Positions 34,011 through 42,935 of a DNA stretch of 64,000 bases are shown one piece after another (the first letter of the stretch is position 1; every line of letters begins with the position of its first letter). The DNA is taken from NCBI RefSeq assembly GCF_019397265.1, contig NZ_CP068985.1, positions 8,055,001 through 8,119,000 of the forward strand, written 5' to 3'. A program made the position numbers and the translations under genes. The DNA comes from Nonomuraea coxensis DSM 45129. Lineage in GTDB: Bacteria; Actinomycetota; Actinomycetes; Streptosporangiales; Streptosporangiaceae. The notes under the pieces are model-generated. The model was not told where the DNA came from and searched no databases. It was given only the letters and a program-made list of their open reading frames with translations.

Positions 34011-35201
34011 ATGACCATGACGAACGACAGCACGATCGCCCCGTTCCGGATCGACATCCCTCAGGCCGAGCTCGACGATCTACAGCAGAGGCTGGCCCGG
34101 ACTCGGTGGGCGGAGGAGCTGCCCGCGAGCGAGTCGGCGCCGGTCGGCCCGGTGCCGCCGGGTTGGGAGTACGGCGTCCCGGTGGGCTACGTCAAGCAAC
34201 TGGTCGAGCGGTGGCGCACGGGGTACGACTGGCGGGCCTGGGAGGCGAAGCTGAACGCGTACCCGCAGTTCACCACTGAGATCGACGGCCAGAACATCCA
34301 CTTCCTGCACGTGCTGTCGCCGGAGCCGGACGCGACGCCGCTGATCCTGACCCACGGCTGGCCGACCTCGGTGGTCGAGTGGCTGGACGTGATCGGCCCG
34401 CTCACCGACCCGCGTGCGCACGGCGGCGACCCGGCGGACGCGTTCCATCTGGTCATTCCGTCGGTGCCGGGCTTCGGCTTCTCCGGGCCGACCCGGGAGC
34501 GCGGCTGGAATCGGTACCGGGTGGCCCGGGCCTGGGCCGAGCTGATGCGCCGGCTCGGGTACGACCGGTACGGCGCGGCTGGCAACGACGGCGGATCGCT
34601 GATCTCGCCCGAGGTGGGCCGGGTTGACCCTGGGCACGTCTGTGGAGTGCACGTGACGCAGGTCTTCTCGTTCCCGTCGGGCGACCCCGCCGAGTCGGCC
34701 GGTCTGTCTGAGGAGGAGCGCGGAAAGCTCGCGTTCGCCGAGTGGTTCACCCAGAACCGGGGCGCGTATGACAAGCTCCAGTCCACCGAGCCGCAGAATC
34801 TGGCGCACGCACTGGCCGACTCACCGGCCGGCCTGCTGGGCTGGCACGCGCAGCTGCTCGGCGCTTCGCTCGACCCGGATTTCGTGCTCACGAACGTGAT
34901 GATCTACTGGCTGACCAACACGGCCGCTTCAGCCGCCCGGTTCTACTACGAGGACGCGGCGGCGGCCCCTGTACAGCAGAAGTCGAACGGCCGGGGCACC
35001 TCCGTGCCCGAGCCGACCACCGTGCCCCTCGGCCTGGCCAATTTCGCCTGGGACTTTCAGTCGATCCGGACGTTCGCCGACCGCGACCACAAAAATATCT
35101 TCTCCTGGAACGTTCATGACCGGGGCAGCCACTTCGCCGCTCACGACGCCCCCGATCTGCTCGTCCACGACATCCGGCAGTTCTTCCGCAAGGTTCGCTG
35201 A
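34011..35201 (+). CDS. Epoxide hydrolase (EHN-domain, alpha/beta hydrolase)
   Basis: 396 residues. N-terminal EHN domain (FRIDIPQAELDDLQQRLART RWAEE), then alpha/beta fold: oxyanion HGWPTSVVEW, nucleophile Asp in GAAGNDGGSLISPEVG, and catalytic His in DRGSHFAAHDAPDLL. Opens epoxides to diols. ATG at 34011 (second ATG at 34017). Followed by an NmrA-type reductase on the same strand; both are probably controlled by the divergent WYL protein. Confidence 0.9.
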   Translation: MTMTNDSTIAPFRIDIPQAELDDLQQRLARTRWAEELPASESAPVGPVPPGWEYGVPVGYVKQLVERWRTGYDWRAWEAKLNAYPQFTTEIDGQNIHFLHVLSPEPDATPLILTHGWPTSVVEWLDVIGPLTDPRAHGGDPADAFHLVIPSVPGFGFSGPTRERGWNRYRVARAWAELMRRLGYDRYGAAGNDGGSLISPEVGRVDPGHVCGVHVTQVFSFPSGDPAESAGLSEEERGKLAFAEWFTQNRGAYDKLQSTEPQNLAHALADSPAGLLGWHAQLLGASLDPDFVLTNVMIYWLTNTAASAARFYYEDAAAAPVQQKSNGRGTSVPEPTTVPLGLANFAWDFQSIRTFADRDHKNIFSWNVHDRGSHFAAHDAPDLLVHDIRQFFRKVR

Positions 35202-35264
35202 CCGCCGCCGGTTTTTCGGCGGACCCCCCTCAGCCCCCATGTCTTCGCGCGAAAGGAAACACTC

Positions 35265-36107
35265 ATGTATCTCGTCATCGGTGCCACGGCTCACTTCGGA
35301 CGTCAGGCGGTAGAGGAGCTGGTCGCCGCGGGTGCGCCGGTGCGGGCGCTGACCCGTACTCCGGAGCGGGCGGAGCTTCCGGAGGAAGTCGACGTCGTCC
35401 GGGGCGATCTGACCAAGCCCGAGACGCTGCCGGCGGCGCTGGCCGGCGTCGAGGCCGCCTTCCTGGTTCTGCAGTACGGGATGGATGTCGCTCCGCTGCT
35501 GGCGGCCGCGGGCCAGGCCGGGGTACGGCGGCTGGTGTTCCTGTCCTCCGGGGCGGTCGTCCCAGGCGCCGAGCAGCAGCCCGACGTGATCGCCCAGTAC
35601 CACCGCGATGTCGAGCGGGCCATCGAGGCGTCCGGGATCGAGTGGACGTTCCTGCGGCTCCTGTTCCCCGCCATCAACTCGTTGACGTTCGCGATGCAGC
35701 TCCAGGGCGGTGACGTCATTCGCGCGCCGTACGCCGAAGCGGCCTTCAGCGCCGTGCACGAGAGGGACGTCGCCGAGGTGGTCGCGCGGACGTTGATCGG
35801 CGGCGGGCACGCGGGGCGGGCCTACGACCTGACCGGCCCCGAGTCGCTGACCCAGGCACAGCAGGTCGGCATCCTCGGCGAGATGCTGGGGCGCCCGCTC
35901 ACCGTCGAGGACCTCGACCCGGAGGCGGTGCTGGAGCAGATGAGCCGGTTCATGGACCCTGAGTTTCTGGCGGCGCTGTTCGGTCTCATGGCGCAGGCGG
36001 TCGGCAAGCCCGCGCCGGTCAACGACGTCATCGAGCAGATCACAGGGCACCCCGCGCGCGCCTACACCCGGTGGGCCGCGGATCACCGGGCCGACTTCGG
36101 CGGATGA
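35265..36107 (+). CDS. NmrA-like NAD(P)-binding protein
   Basis: 280 residues, atypical short-chain dehydrogenase: glycine-rich IGATAHFGRQAVEEL at the N-terminus, VRALTRTPERAELPEEVDVV, FLVLQYGMDVAPLLAAAGQA, RLVFLSSGAVVPGAEQQ, and the C-terminal YDLTGPESLTQAQQVGILGE common to NmrA/QOR2-like proteins. GAAAGG eight bases before ATG. NAD(P)H sensing or quinone reduction is inferred. Confidence 0.88.
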   Translation: MYLVIGATAHFGRQAVEELVAAGAPVRALTRTPERAELPEEVDVVRGDLTKPETLPAALAGVEAAFLVLQYGMDVAPLLAAAGQAGVRRLVFLSSGAVVPGAEQQPDVIAQYHRDVERAIEASGIEWTFLRLLFPAINSLTFAMQLQGGDVIRAPYAEAAFSAVHERDVAEVVARTLIGGGHAGRAYDLTGPESLTQAQQVGILGEMLGRPLTVEDLDPEAVLEQMSRFMDPEFLAALFGLMAQAVGKPAPVNDVIEQITGHPARAYTRWAADHRADFGG

Positions 36108-36114
36108 TCAACGA

Positions 36115-36142
36115 GGCAGGGGCGGCATCCGCCGCCCCTGCC
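36115..36142 (+). terminator. Strong hairpin between NmrA-like and AlkZ-like genes
   Basis: Perfect 12 bp stem GGCAGGGGCGGC / GCCGCCCCTGCC with ATCC loop, 8 bp after the upstream stop and 8 bp before the RBS (GGAAAGGA, 36151-36158) of the next gene, without a U-tract. Confidence 0.7.
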
Positions 36143-36165
36143 GGATGGACGGAAAGGACGGCACG

Positions 36166-37311
36166 GTGGCACAGGTGCTGAGGCGACGGGAGTTGGGACG
36201 AGCTCTGCTGGCCCGACAGTGGCTGCTGGAACGGGCCGAGGCGACCGCCGAGGAGACGGTCACCCGGCTGGTCGGCATGCAGGCGCAGGCGCCGTACGCG
36301 CCCTACTTCGGGCTCTGGAGCAGGTTACGGAAGTTCGGCACCGCCGACCTGGCGGACGCGCTGACCGAGCGCCGCCTGGTGCGGGTCGCGCTGATGCGCA
36401 GCACCATCCACCTGGTCACCACGGCGGACTACCGCTCGTTGCGGCCATGGGCGCAGCCTGCGCTCGACCGTGAGCTGGACACCGCGTTCAAGACGATCCT
36501 GACCGGTCTGGACCGTGCGGCCGTGGCGGAGTCGGGCCGGGCGCTGCTCGGCGCACGGCACCTCACCCCCAAGGAGCTCAGGGCGGCGCTGCACGAGCGG
36601 TGGCCCGATCGCGAGCCCCGTGCGCTCGCCACCGTCGTGCGCAACCTGGTACCGCTGGTGCAGGTGCCACCACGCGCCGTCTGGGGCGTCGGTGGCACCA
36701 CCCGGTACGCGACGGCGGCCGACTGGACCGGAGCCGAGCCCGCCCCCGCCGCCGACTCCGAACACATCGTGCTGCGCTACCTTGCCGCGTTCGGCCCGGC
36801 CTCGGTCACCGACGTGCAGACATGGGCCGGCCGAACCCGGCTGCGTCCCGTCCTGGAGAGGCTGCGGCCGCAGCTGGCGGTCTTCCACGACGAGCGCGGG
36901 ATCGAGCTGTTCGACCTGCCGGATGCGCCACGCCCCGGCGCCGACGCCCACGCACCGGTTCGCTTTTTGCCCGAATACGACAACCTGCTGGCCTCCCACG
37001 CCGACCGCACCCGCGTGATCTCGGAGCAGGACCGCAAACGGGTCATGACGCGCAACGGGATGCGCGCCACCTTCCTGGTGGACGGGCAGGTGACGGGCGC
37101 CTGGAAGCTCCATCTGGGCAAGGCATCAGCGACTCTGGAGATCGACCCGTTCCGGCCGCTGGCCACCACCGAGCGCGCCGAGGTCGAGGCCGAGGGCGCC
37201 CGGCTGCTGGAGTTCGCCGCGCCCGGCACCGACCACGACGTCCGCAGCGGCAGGGCCACGTTCATCGGCCGCGAGGATGCGGTGACCGGCGAGGAAACCG
37301 ATCGGCAGTGA
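36166..37311 (+). CDS. Winged-helix DNA-binding protein, AlkZ/YcaQ-like
   Basis: 381 residues of the HTH_42 family (AlkZ DNA glycosylases that unhook crosslinks or remove alkylated bases, often encoded near genotoxin clusters). Visible: LLARQWLLERAEATAEETVT, RLVGMQAQAPYAPYFGLWSR, VRVALMRSTIHLVTTADYRS (with the SxxHL motif), RFLPEYDNLLASHADRTR and FLVDGQVTGAWKL. The GTG at 36166 follows GGAAAGGA by seven bases; an upstream ATG at 36145 lies in the hairpin. The QxQ motif of glycosylase-active members appears as MQAQA. Confidence 0.85.
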   Translation: MAQVLRRRELGRALLARQWLLERAEATAEETVTRLVGMQAQAPYAPYFGLWSRLRKFGTADLADALTERRLVRVALMRSTIHLVTTADYRSLRPWAQPALDRELDTAFKTILTGLDRAAVAESGRALLGARHLTPKELRAALHERWPDREPRALATVVRNLVPLVQVPPRAVWGVGGTTRYATAADWTGAEPAPAADSEHIVLRYLAAFGPASVTDVQTWAGRTRLRPVLERLRPQLAVFHDERGIELFDLPDAPRPGADAHAPVRFLPEYDNLLASHADRTRVISEQDRKRVMTRNGMRATFLVDGQVTGAWKLHLGKASATLEIDPFRPLATTERAEVEAEGARLLEFAAPGTDHDVRSGRATFIGREDAVTGEETDRQ

Positions 37312-37381
37312 TCAAGCCCCGCTTGAGGAAGTACAGCCGCAGCCCGGGGCGTGGCAGGCTCGCAGCTCGGCGATACCGGGA

Positions 37382-37654
37382 GCCGGCCACCACCCATCCC
37401 ATAACGCGCACTTCAGATCACCTTGTCGCAGCACCCAGCCCGGAGCAGGCATCGGCATGCCCAGCGACGCGAACTCCGACCTCCACCAGCGCCCTGACAC
37501 CACCCGGGCCTTCCCGGACACCTGCTCCGCGGCCCCCAAAACAGGACGAACCCGATTCGGAAACCCCTGAAACGCCGAGATCCCGCCTGATCGCAATGAT
37601 CAGACGGGATCCCGTCAACCTCAGTTCAGCCGTTTCAAGAACGGCCCTGGGTGG
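37382..37654. repeat. Direct repeat copy B (right edge of accessory block)
   Basis: Same orientation and mostly identical to 30131-30334, with about 70 extra bp (roughly 37429-37500). Its hairpin (near 37579-37611) lies just downstream of tRNA-Ala on the minus strand and may end that transcript. The repeat overlaps the last three bases of the tRNA acceptor stem. Confidence 0.8.
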
Positions 37655-37725
37655 AGATGAGGGGATTCGAACCCCTGACCCCTTCGATGCGAACGAAGTG
37701 CGCTACCGGACTGCGCTACATCCCC
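37652..37725 (-). tRNA. tRNA-Ala (anticodon CGC)
   Basis: 74 nt cloverleaf on the minus strand: acceptor GGGGATG/CATCTCC, D arm GCGC...GCGC, anticodon stem CTTCG/CGAAG with loop TTCGCAT (CGC reads GCG), T arm AGGGG-TTCGAAT-CCCCT, discriminator A at 37652. CCA is not encoded. Confidence 0.93.
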
Positions 37726-37774
37726 AAGGACTCGTTTAGGTTAGCATCCCCCCGAGGGTTCTCGCGCCACCCTT

Positions 37775-38389
37775 TCAGTCCCCCACCGCGCGTCTGGGCG
37801 GCTCCGCGTACTGGTCGAACAGCACGTCCTCGTGCACTGCCGTCAGCTCGATCACCTCGGCCGCCTGCTCCTCGGCGAGGGCCTGGCGGCGCTGGCGGGC
37901 GCGGCGGCGGCGTTCGGCGCGGGCCTGGTGGGCGCGTTCGCGGCGTTCCTTGTCCACGTGGACGGCGACCCGCAGGAAGCACAGGTATCCCACCGTGACC
38001 AGCACGGACGGCGCCACGCCCCACCACGGGATCATCTCGACCGCCGCCGTGACCACGGACGCCACCACCAGCAGCGCGCAGAAGAACAGCAGCCGGCGCC
38101 GCCGGGCCACGATGATCGCCCGGCGCCGCAGCCGGAACTGCCGGACGTCGACCTTCTCGAACTCGCCGGTGGGCGGTCCGGTGAGCAGCCCGATGCCGTC
38201 GTCCTCGTAGCCCTCGGCCGCCGCGGCGGCGGCCAGGTTGTCGAGGTCGGGGAGCTGGTGCTCGCCGGTGTAGTACTCCTCGAGCTCGGCCAGCTCGGCG
38301 AGGTTGGTCTTGTCCTTGCGCAGCCACATCGGGATGAGGACGCACAGCCACATCACGACGATGGCGAGGTAGAGGAGGACGCTGCTCAC
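37775..38389 (-). CDS. glpR: Divisome protein GlpR / SepX-like
   Basis: 204 residues: N-terminal membrane helix (SSVLLYLAIVVMWLCVLIPM W), acidic linker (AELAELEEYYTGEHQLPDLD), DVRQFRLRRRAIIVARRRRL, two further helices and a basic/acidic tail. It matches the actinobacterial membrane receptor for the gephyrin-like protein Glp, which links Glp to FtsZ and Wag31 (GlpR in corynebacteria, SepX in streptomycetes). The partner glp/moeA is encoded 1.8 kb upstream on the same strand. The GTG at 38389 follows GGAGG by five bases. Confidence 0.8.
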   Translation of the reverse strand: MSSVLLYLAIVVMWLCVLIPMWLRKDKTNLAELAELEEYYTGEHQLPDLDNLAAAAAAEGYEDDGIGLLTGPPTGEFEKVDVRQFRLRRRAIIVARRRRLLFFCALLVVASVVTAAVEMIPWWGVAPSVLVTVGYLCFLRVAVHVDKERRERAHQARAERRRRARQRRQALAEEQAAEVIELTAVHEDVLFDQYAEPPRRAVGD

Positions 38390-38513
38390 GACCACCTCCG
38401 GGCAGCATGAAGACGCGGGTCGGTTCGTCGCGTCTTCAATCTGCTCACGTCACGCACCGTAAGACCGCGTGTCACTGATTGACGAGCATTCGGTGCGGTG
38501 TGTCGCGAGATCG

Positions 38514-39167
38514 TCAAACCTCTTCGACAGAAGACCCCCCGCGAGCCGCTGACTCGCGGGCGCGACGCCACTGCACGAGCAGCCCGCCGGGGACGTCCTC
38601 GACGGTCAGCGCGTAGCAGATGTGGTCGCGCCAGGCTCCGTCGATGTGGAGTTGGCGACGCCGAATGCCTTCTTCCCTGAATCCGAGCTTCTCAACCACC
38701 CTACGACTGGCGGAGTTCTCGGGGCGGATGTTCGCCTCCAGACGATGCAAACCGGTGGTGAAGAAGCAGTGGTCGACGGCCATGGCGAGGGCGGTGGGGG
38801 TGATGCCGCGGCCGGCCAGTTTGCCGTCGATCCAGTAGCCGACCTGGGCGGAACGGGCGGATCCCCACACGATGGCGCCGACGGTGAGCTGTCCGGCGAA
38901 GCGCCCCTCGTACGTGACCACCCACGGCAGCGCGAGCCCCTGCCTGGCCTCCCGCCGCAGGGTGCCGACCATGGACACGTAGGGGCCGAGCCCGGTCCTG
39001 AACAGGGGCGTCTCGGGGTTGCTCGGCTCCCAGGGGCGCAGCCAGTCGGCATTGCGCAGCCGGGTCTCGCGCCACACGCGTACGTCGCCCAACCGCAGCG
39101 GCCGGAGGCCGACCGGCCCTTCGTTGAGGCTCACCGGCCAGCCGCGAAGTCGATCCACAGATCTCAT
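38514..39167 (-). CDS. GNAT N-acetyltransferase (RimJ-like)
   Basis: About 217 residues of the Acetyltransf_3 type: VGLRPLRLGDVRVWRETRLR, GYWIDGKLAGRGITPTALAM (acetyl-CoA loop), GLHRLEANIRPENSASRRVV, EKLGFREEGIRRRQLHIDG. RimJ-like enzymes acetylate protein N-termini. Start chosen at ATG 39165-39167; a GTG shortly downstream (VDRLRGWP) is possible. Conserved neighbour of moeA and galU in actinobacteria. Confidence 0.88.
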   Translation of the reverse strand: MRSVDRLRGWPVSLNEGPVGLRPLRLGDVRVWRETRLRNADWLRPWEPSNPETPLFRTGLGPYVSMVGTLRREARQGLALPWVVTYEGRFAGQLTVGAIVWGSARSAQVGYWIDGKLAGRGITPTALAMAVDHCFFTTGLHRLEANIRPENSASRRVVEKLGFREEGIRRRQLHIDGAWRDHICYALTVEDVPGGLLVQWRRARESAARGGSSVEEV

Positions 39168-39215
39168 CATCCCCCGAACGGGCACGATGTCGCCACGCGC
39201 GGGTCGAAGTAGTGC

Positions 39216-39701
39216 TCAGCGGGGGTGATCGCCGCCGCGGATCTGTTCGACGGCGTGCCGCAGGATGGGGGCGAGCACGGCGACGCCGTCGCGTACGCCG
39301 CCGGACGAACCGGGCAGATTGACGATCAGAGTGTCGCCGGCCTGCCCCGCGAGCCCCCGGGACAGGATGGACGTCGGGACCTTCTCGCGATTGGCCTGCC
39401 GGATCGCCTCCGCGATGCCCGGGATCTCCCGGGAGATCACGCGGGCGGTCATCTCCGGCGTGAGGTCCATCGGCGTCAGCCCGGTGCCCCCGGTGGTGAC
39501 GACGAGCTCGTAGCCGCCGAGGACGCCGTCGCGCAGCGCCAGCTCCACCGCCTCGCCGTCGGGGACGACCACGGGGCCGTCGACGACCTCGCAGCCGGCC
39601 TCGTCGCGGAGCAGCCGTACGAGCAACGGCCCGGATTTATCCTCATAAATCCCGGCTGACGCCCGGTTCGACACCGTGATCACCAGTGCCCGCATGATCA
39701 T
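39216..39701 (-). CDS. mog: Molybdopterin adenylyltransferase (MogA/MoaB family)
   Basis: 161 residues: ALVITVSNRASAGIYEDKSG, TTGGTGLTPMDLTPE (MPT-binding GGTG motif), LPGSSGGVRDGV. Adenylylates molybdopterin in Moco synthesis. ATG overlaps the moaC stop (39698-39701), so the pair is translationally coupled. Confidence 0.92.
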   Translation of the reverse strand: MIMRALVITVSNRASAGIYEDKSGPLLVRLLRDEAGCEVVDGPVVVPDGEAVELALRDGVLGGYELVVTTGGTGLTPMDLTPEMTARVISREIPGIAEAIRQANREKVPTSILSRGLAGQAGDTLIVNLPGSSGGVRDGVAVLAPILRHAVEQIRGGDHPR

Positions 39702-40189
39702 GACGACTCCCGCGTCCAGCGTCCGGTCTTGCCGCCCAGCTTCTCCTCGACGCGCACGTCCGTGATCACCGCGCCAGGATCGACCGCCTTGACCATGTCG
39801 ATGAGCGCGAGCGCCGCCACCGACACCGCCGTCAGCGCCTCCATCTCCACGCCGGTGCGATCGGCCGTCTTCACCCGGCAGGTGATCGCCACGCCCCAGT
39901 CCTCGACGTCCAGCGTCACCTTGACGCCGTGCAACGCGATCGGATGGCAGAGCGGGATCAGGTCCGGCGTACGTTTCGCACCCATGATGCCGGCGATCCG
40001 CGCCACCCCCAGCGCGTCGCCCTTGGGCACCTCGCCCGTACGCAGCAGCGCGACGGTCTCCGCCGACAGCAGCACCCGCCCGGTGGCGACGGCGCTGCGC
40101 GCCGAGACGTCCTTGGCGGAGACGTCCACCATCCGGGCGGCTCCGGTCTCGTCGAGATGCGTGAGCCCGCCCGTCTCAGGTCCGGTCAC
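39698..40189 (-). CDS. moaC: Cyclic pyranopterin monophosphate synthase
   Basis: 163 residues. Characteristic motifs: GAARMVDVSAKDVSARSAVA, KGDALGVARIAGIMGAKRTP, DLIPLCHPIALHGVKV, GVEMEALTAVSVAALALIDM VKAVD. Forms cPMP from the MoaA product. GTG start overlaps the glp/moeA stop; part of the glp-moaC-mog operon. No moaA in the window. Confidence 0.95.
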   Translation of the reverse strand: MTGPETGGLTHLDETGAARMVDVSAKDVSARSAVATGRVLLSAETVALLRTGEVPKGDALGVARIAGIMGAKRTPDLIPLCHPIALHGVKVTLDVEDWGVAITCRVKTADRTGVEMEALTAVSVAALALIDMVKAVDPGAVITDVRVEEKLGGKTGRWTRESS

Positions 40190-41413
40190 AGCCGGATCAC
40201 CTCCACCTCCGCCCCGGCCGGGACCTCGGTCACGTCCTCGGGAACCATGATCAGCGCGTTCGCCGAGGCCAGCGCGGCGAGCTGGTGGGAGCCCTGCCCG
40301 TGCACCGGCGACACCGTGCCGTCGGCGGCGAGCACGCCCCGCAGGTAGGACCGCCGCCCCGCGGGCGAGCGCAACGACCCGGTGACGCAGGCGGTGACGG
40401 ACTCCGGCATGCCGGCCGGCAGCCCGCGCATCTTGTCCAGCGCCGGCCGGACGAACAGCACGAACGACACGAACGACGACACCGGATTGCCGGGCAGCGC
40501 GAAGATCGGCACCTGGTCGTCCCCCAGCACGCCGAACCCCTGCGGCATCCCGGGCTGCATGGCCACCTTCTCGAAGCGCACGGTCCCGAGCGGGGACAGA
40601 GCCTCCTTGACCGGCTCGTACGCGCCCATCGACACGCCGCCGCTGGTGATGATGGCGTCGGCGCGTACGAGGTCGGTGTCGAGCCGGTCGAGCAGCACGG
40701 CCGGATCGTCCCCCACCGCCCCGGCCCGGAACGCCTCCCCGCCCGCCTCCCGCACCGCGGCCGTCAGCGTGAAGCTGTTGGAGTCCCAGATCTGGCCGGG
40801 ACCGAGCTGCCCGCCCGGCTCCACGAGCTCGGCGCCCGTGGCGATGACGACGACCCGGGGCCGCGGCCGCGCGAGCACCCGCCGCCGCCCCACCCCGGCC
40901 ATGATGCCGAGCTGCGCGGCCCCGATCAGGGTGCCCGGTTTGAGCACGACCTCACCGGCCTGGACGTCCTCGCCGGCCCGGCGGATCGCGTTGCCCGGCT
41001 CGGCGGAGCGGTTGATGCGTACGGAGACCGTCCCACCGTCCGTCCACTCCACCGGCACCACGGTGTCGGCCCCGGCCGGCAGCGGCGCGCCGGTCATGAT
41101 GCGGACGGCATGGCCGGGCCCGACGGCGCGCAGCTCGTCGGAGCCGGCCGCGACGTCGTCGATCACCGGCAGGGTCACCGGCACCTCGGATATGTCGTCG
41201 GCGCGTACGGCATAGCCGTCCATGGCCGAGTTGTCGAACGGCGGCAGCGGCACCGGCGCGGACACCTCTTCTGCCAGCGTCGCGCCCAGCGACTGCTCCA
41301 GGTCGAGCTCGATGGGCGCGAGCGGGCGCACGGTGGCCAGGATGTCGGACAGGTGCGCCTCGACCGGCTTCAGCAAGCTCTCCGATCCGGCCGATCCGGC
41401 CGGTCCGGCCTGG

Positions 41414-41427
<14 letters not shown>
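40186..41427 (-). CDS. glp: Gephyrin-like molybdotransferase Glp (MoeA family)
   Basis: 413 residues: LPPFDNSAMDGYAVRADDIS, PLPAGADTVVPVEWTDGG, GEDVQAGEVVLKPGTLIG, ATGAELVEPG, DSNSFTLTAAVREAGGEA, TSGGVSMGAYEPVKEAL, FALPGNPVSSFVSFVLF. Inserts molybdate into adenylylated molybdopterin; in corynebacteria the paralogue Glp also acts in cell division with GlpR, whose gene is in this cluster. Overlaps the galU 3' end by 14 bp. Confidence 0.92.
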
Positions 41428-42316
<889 letters not shown>

Positions 42317-42340
42317 GAGTAGACCCTAATGGAGGGACCT

Positions 42341-42910
42341 GTGGACAAGATGAACCTCCGTCGTCAGCTGAACGCGGCGCGCGCCTCTCTCTCCCCGGAC
42401 CAACTACGCGCAAACGCCATCAAGACCCGCGAAACGCTGCTCGACCAGCCGTGGGTCCAAATGGCCGGATTGGTGGCCTGCTACTGGTCAGCGGGGGTGG
42501 AGCCGGAGACGCACGGGCTCGTGTTCGCTCTCTGGAAACATGGAGCCACCGTCATGCTGCCGGTGCTGCGCGACGACAACGATCTCGACTGGGCGGTCTA
42601 CGACGGGCCCGACACCCTCGCGCCCGGCCGCCACGGAATCATGGAGCCGGTCGACACCCGCCGCGGCGTCGACGCCATCCGCACCGCGGCGCTGGTGATC
42701 GTGCCCGCGCTCGCCGTCGACCGCAAGACCGGCGTACGTCTCGGCCGCGGCGGCGGGTCCTACGACCGCGCCCTCGCCCGCGTCGGCCCGAACGTCCCCA
42801 CCGTGGCCCTGCTGCACACCGGCGAGCTGATAGACGACGTGCCCGCCGAGCCCCATGACCAGCAGGTCCGCTTCGCGATGACACCGGAGGGACTCACTAG
42901 TCTTATGTGA
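42341..42910 (+). CDS. 5-formyltetrahydrofolate cyclo-ligase
   Basis: 189 residues. Converts 5-formyl-THF to 5,10-methenyl-THF with ATP. Motifs: NLRRQLNAARASLSPDQLRA, YWSAGVEPETHGLVFALWKH, IVPALAVDRKTGVRLGRGGG followed by SYDRAL (family usually GGGYYD). The GTG at 42341 follows GGAGGG by four bases; ATG at 42350 is possible. Divergent from galU as in many actinobacteria. Confidence 0.93.
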   Translation: MDKMNLRRQLNAARASLSPDQLRANAIKTRETLLDQPWVQMAGLVACYWSAGVEPETHGLVFALWKHGATVMLPVLRDDNDLDWAVYDGPDTLAPGRHGIMEPVDTRRGVDAIRTAALVIVPALAVDRKTGVRLGRGGGSYDRALARVGPNVPTVALLHTGELIDDVPAEPHDQQVRFAMTPEGLTSLM

Positions 42911-42935
42911 CGGCTGGGGGCGGGAAGGGGGCCGG

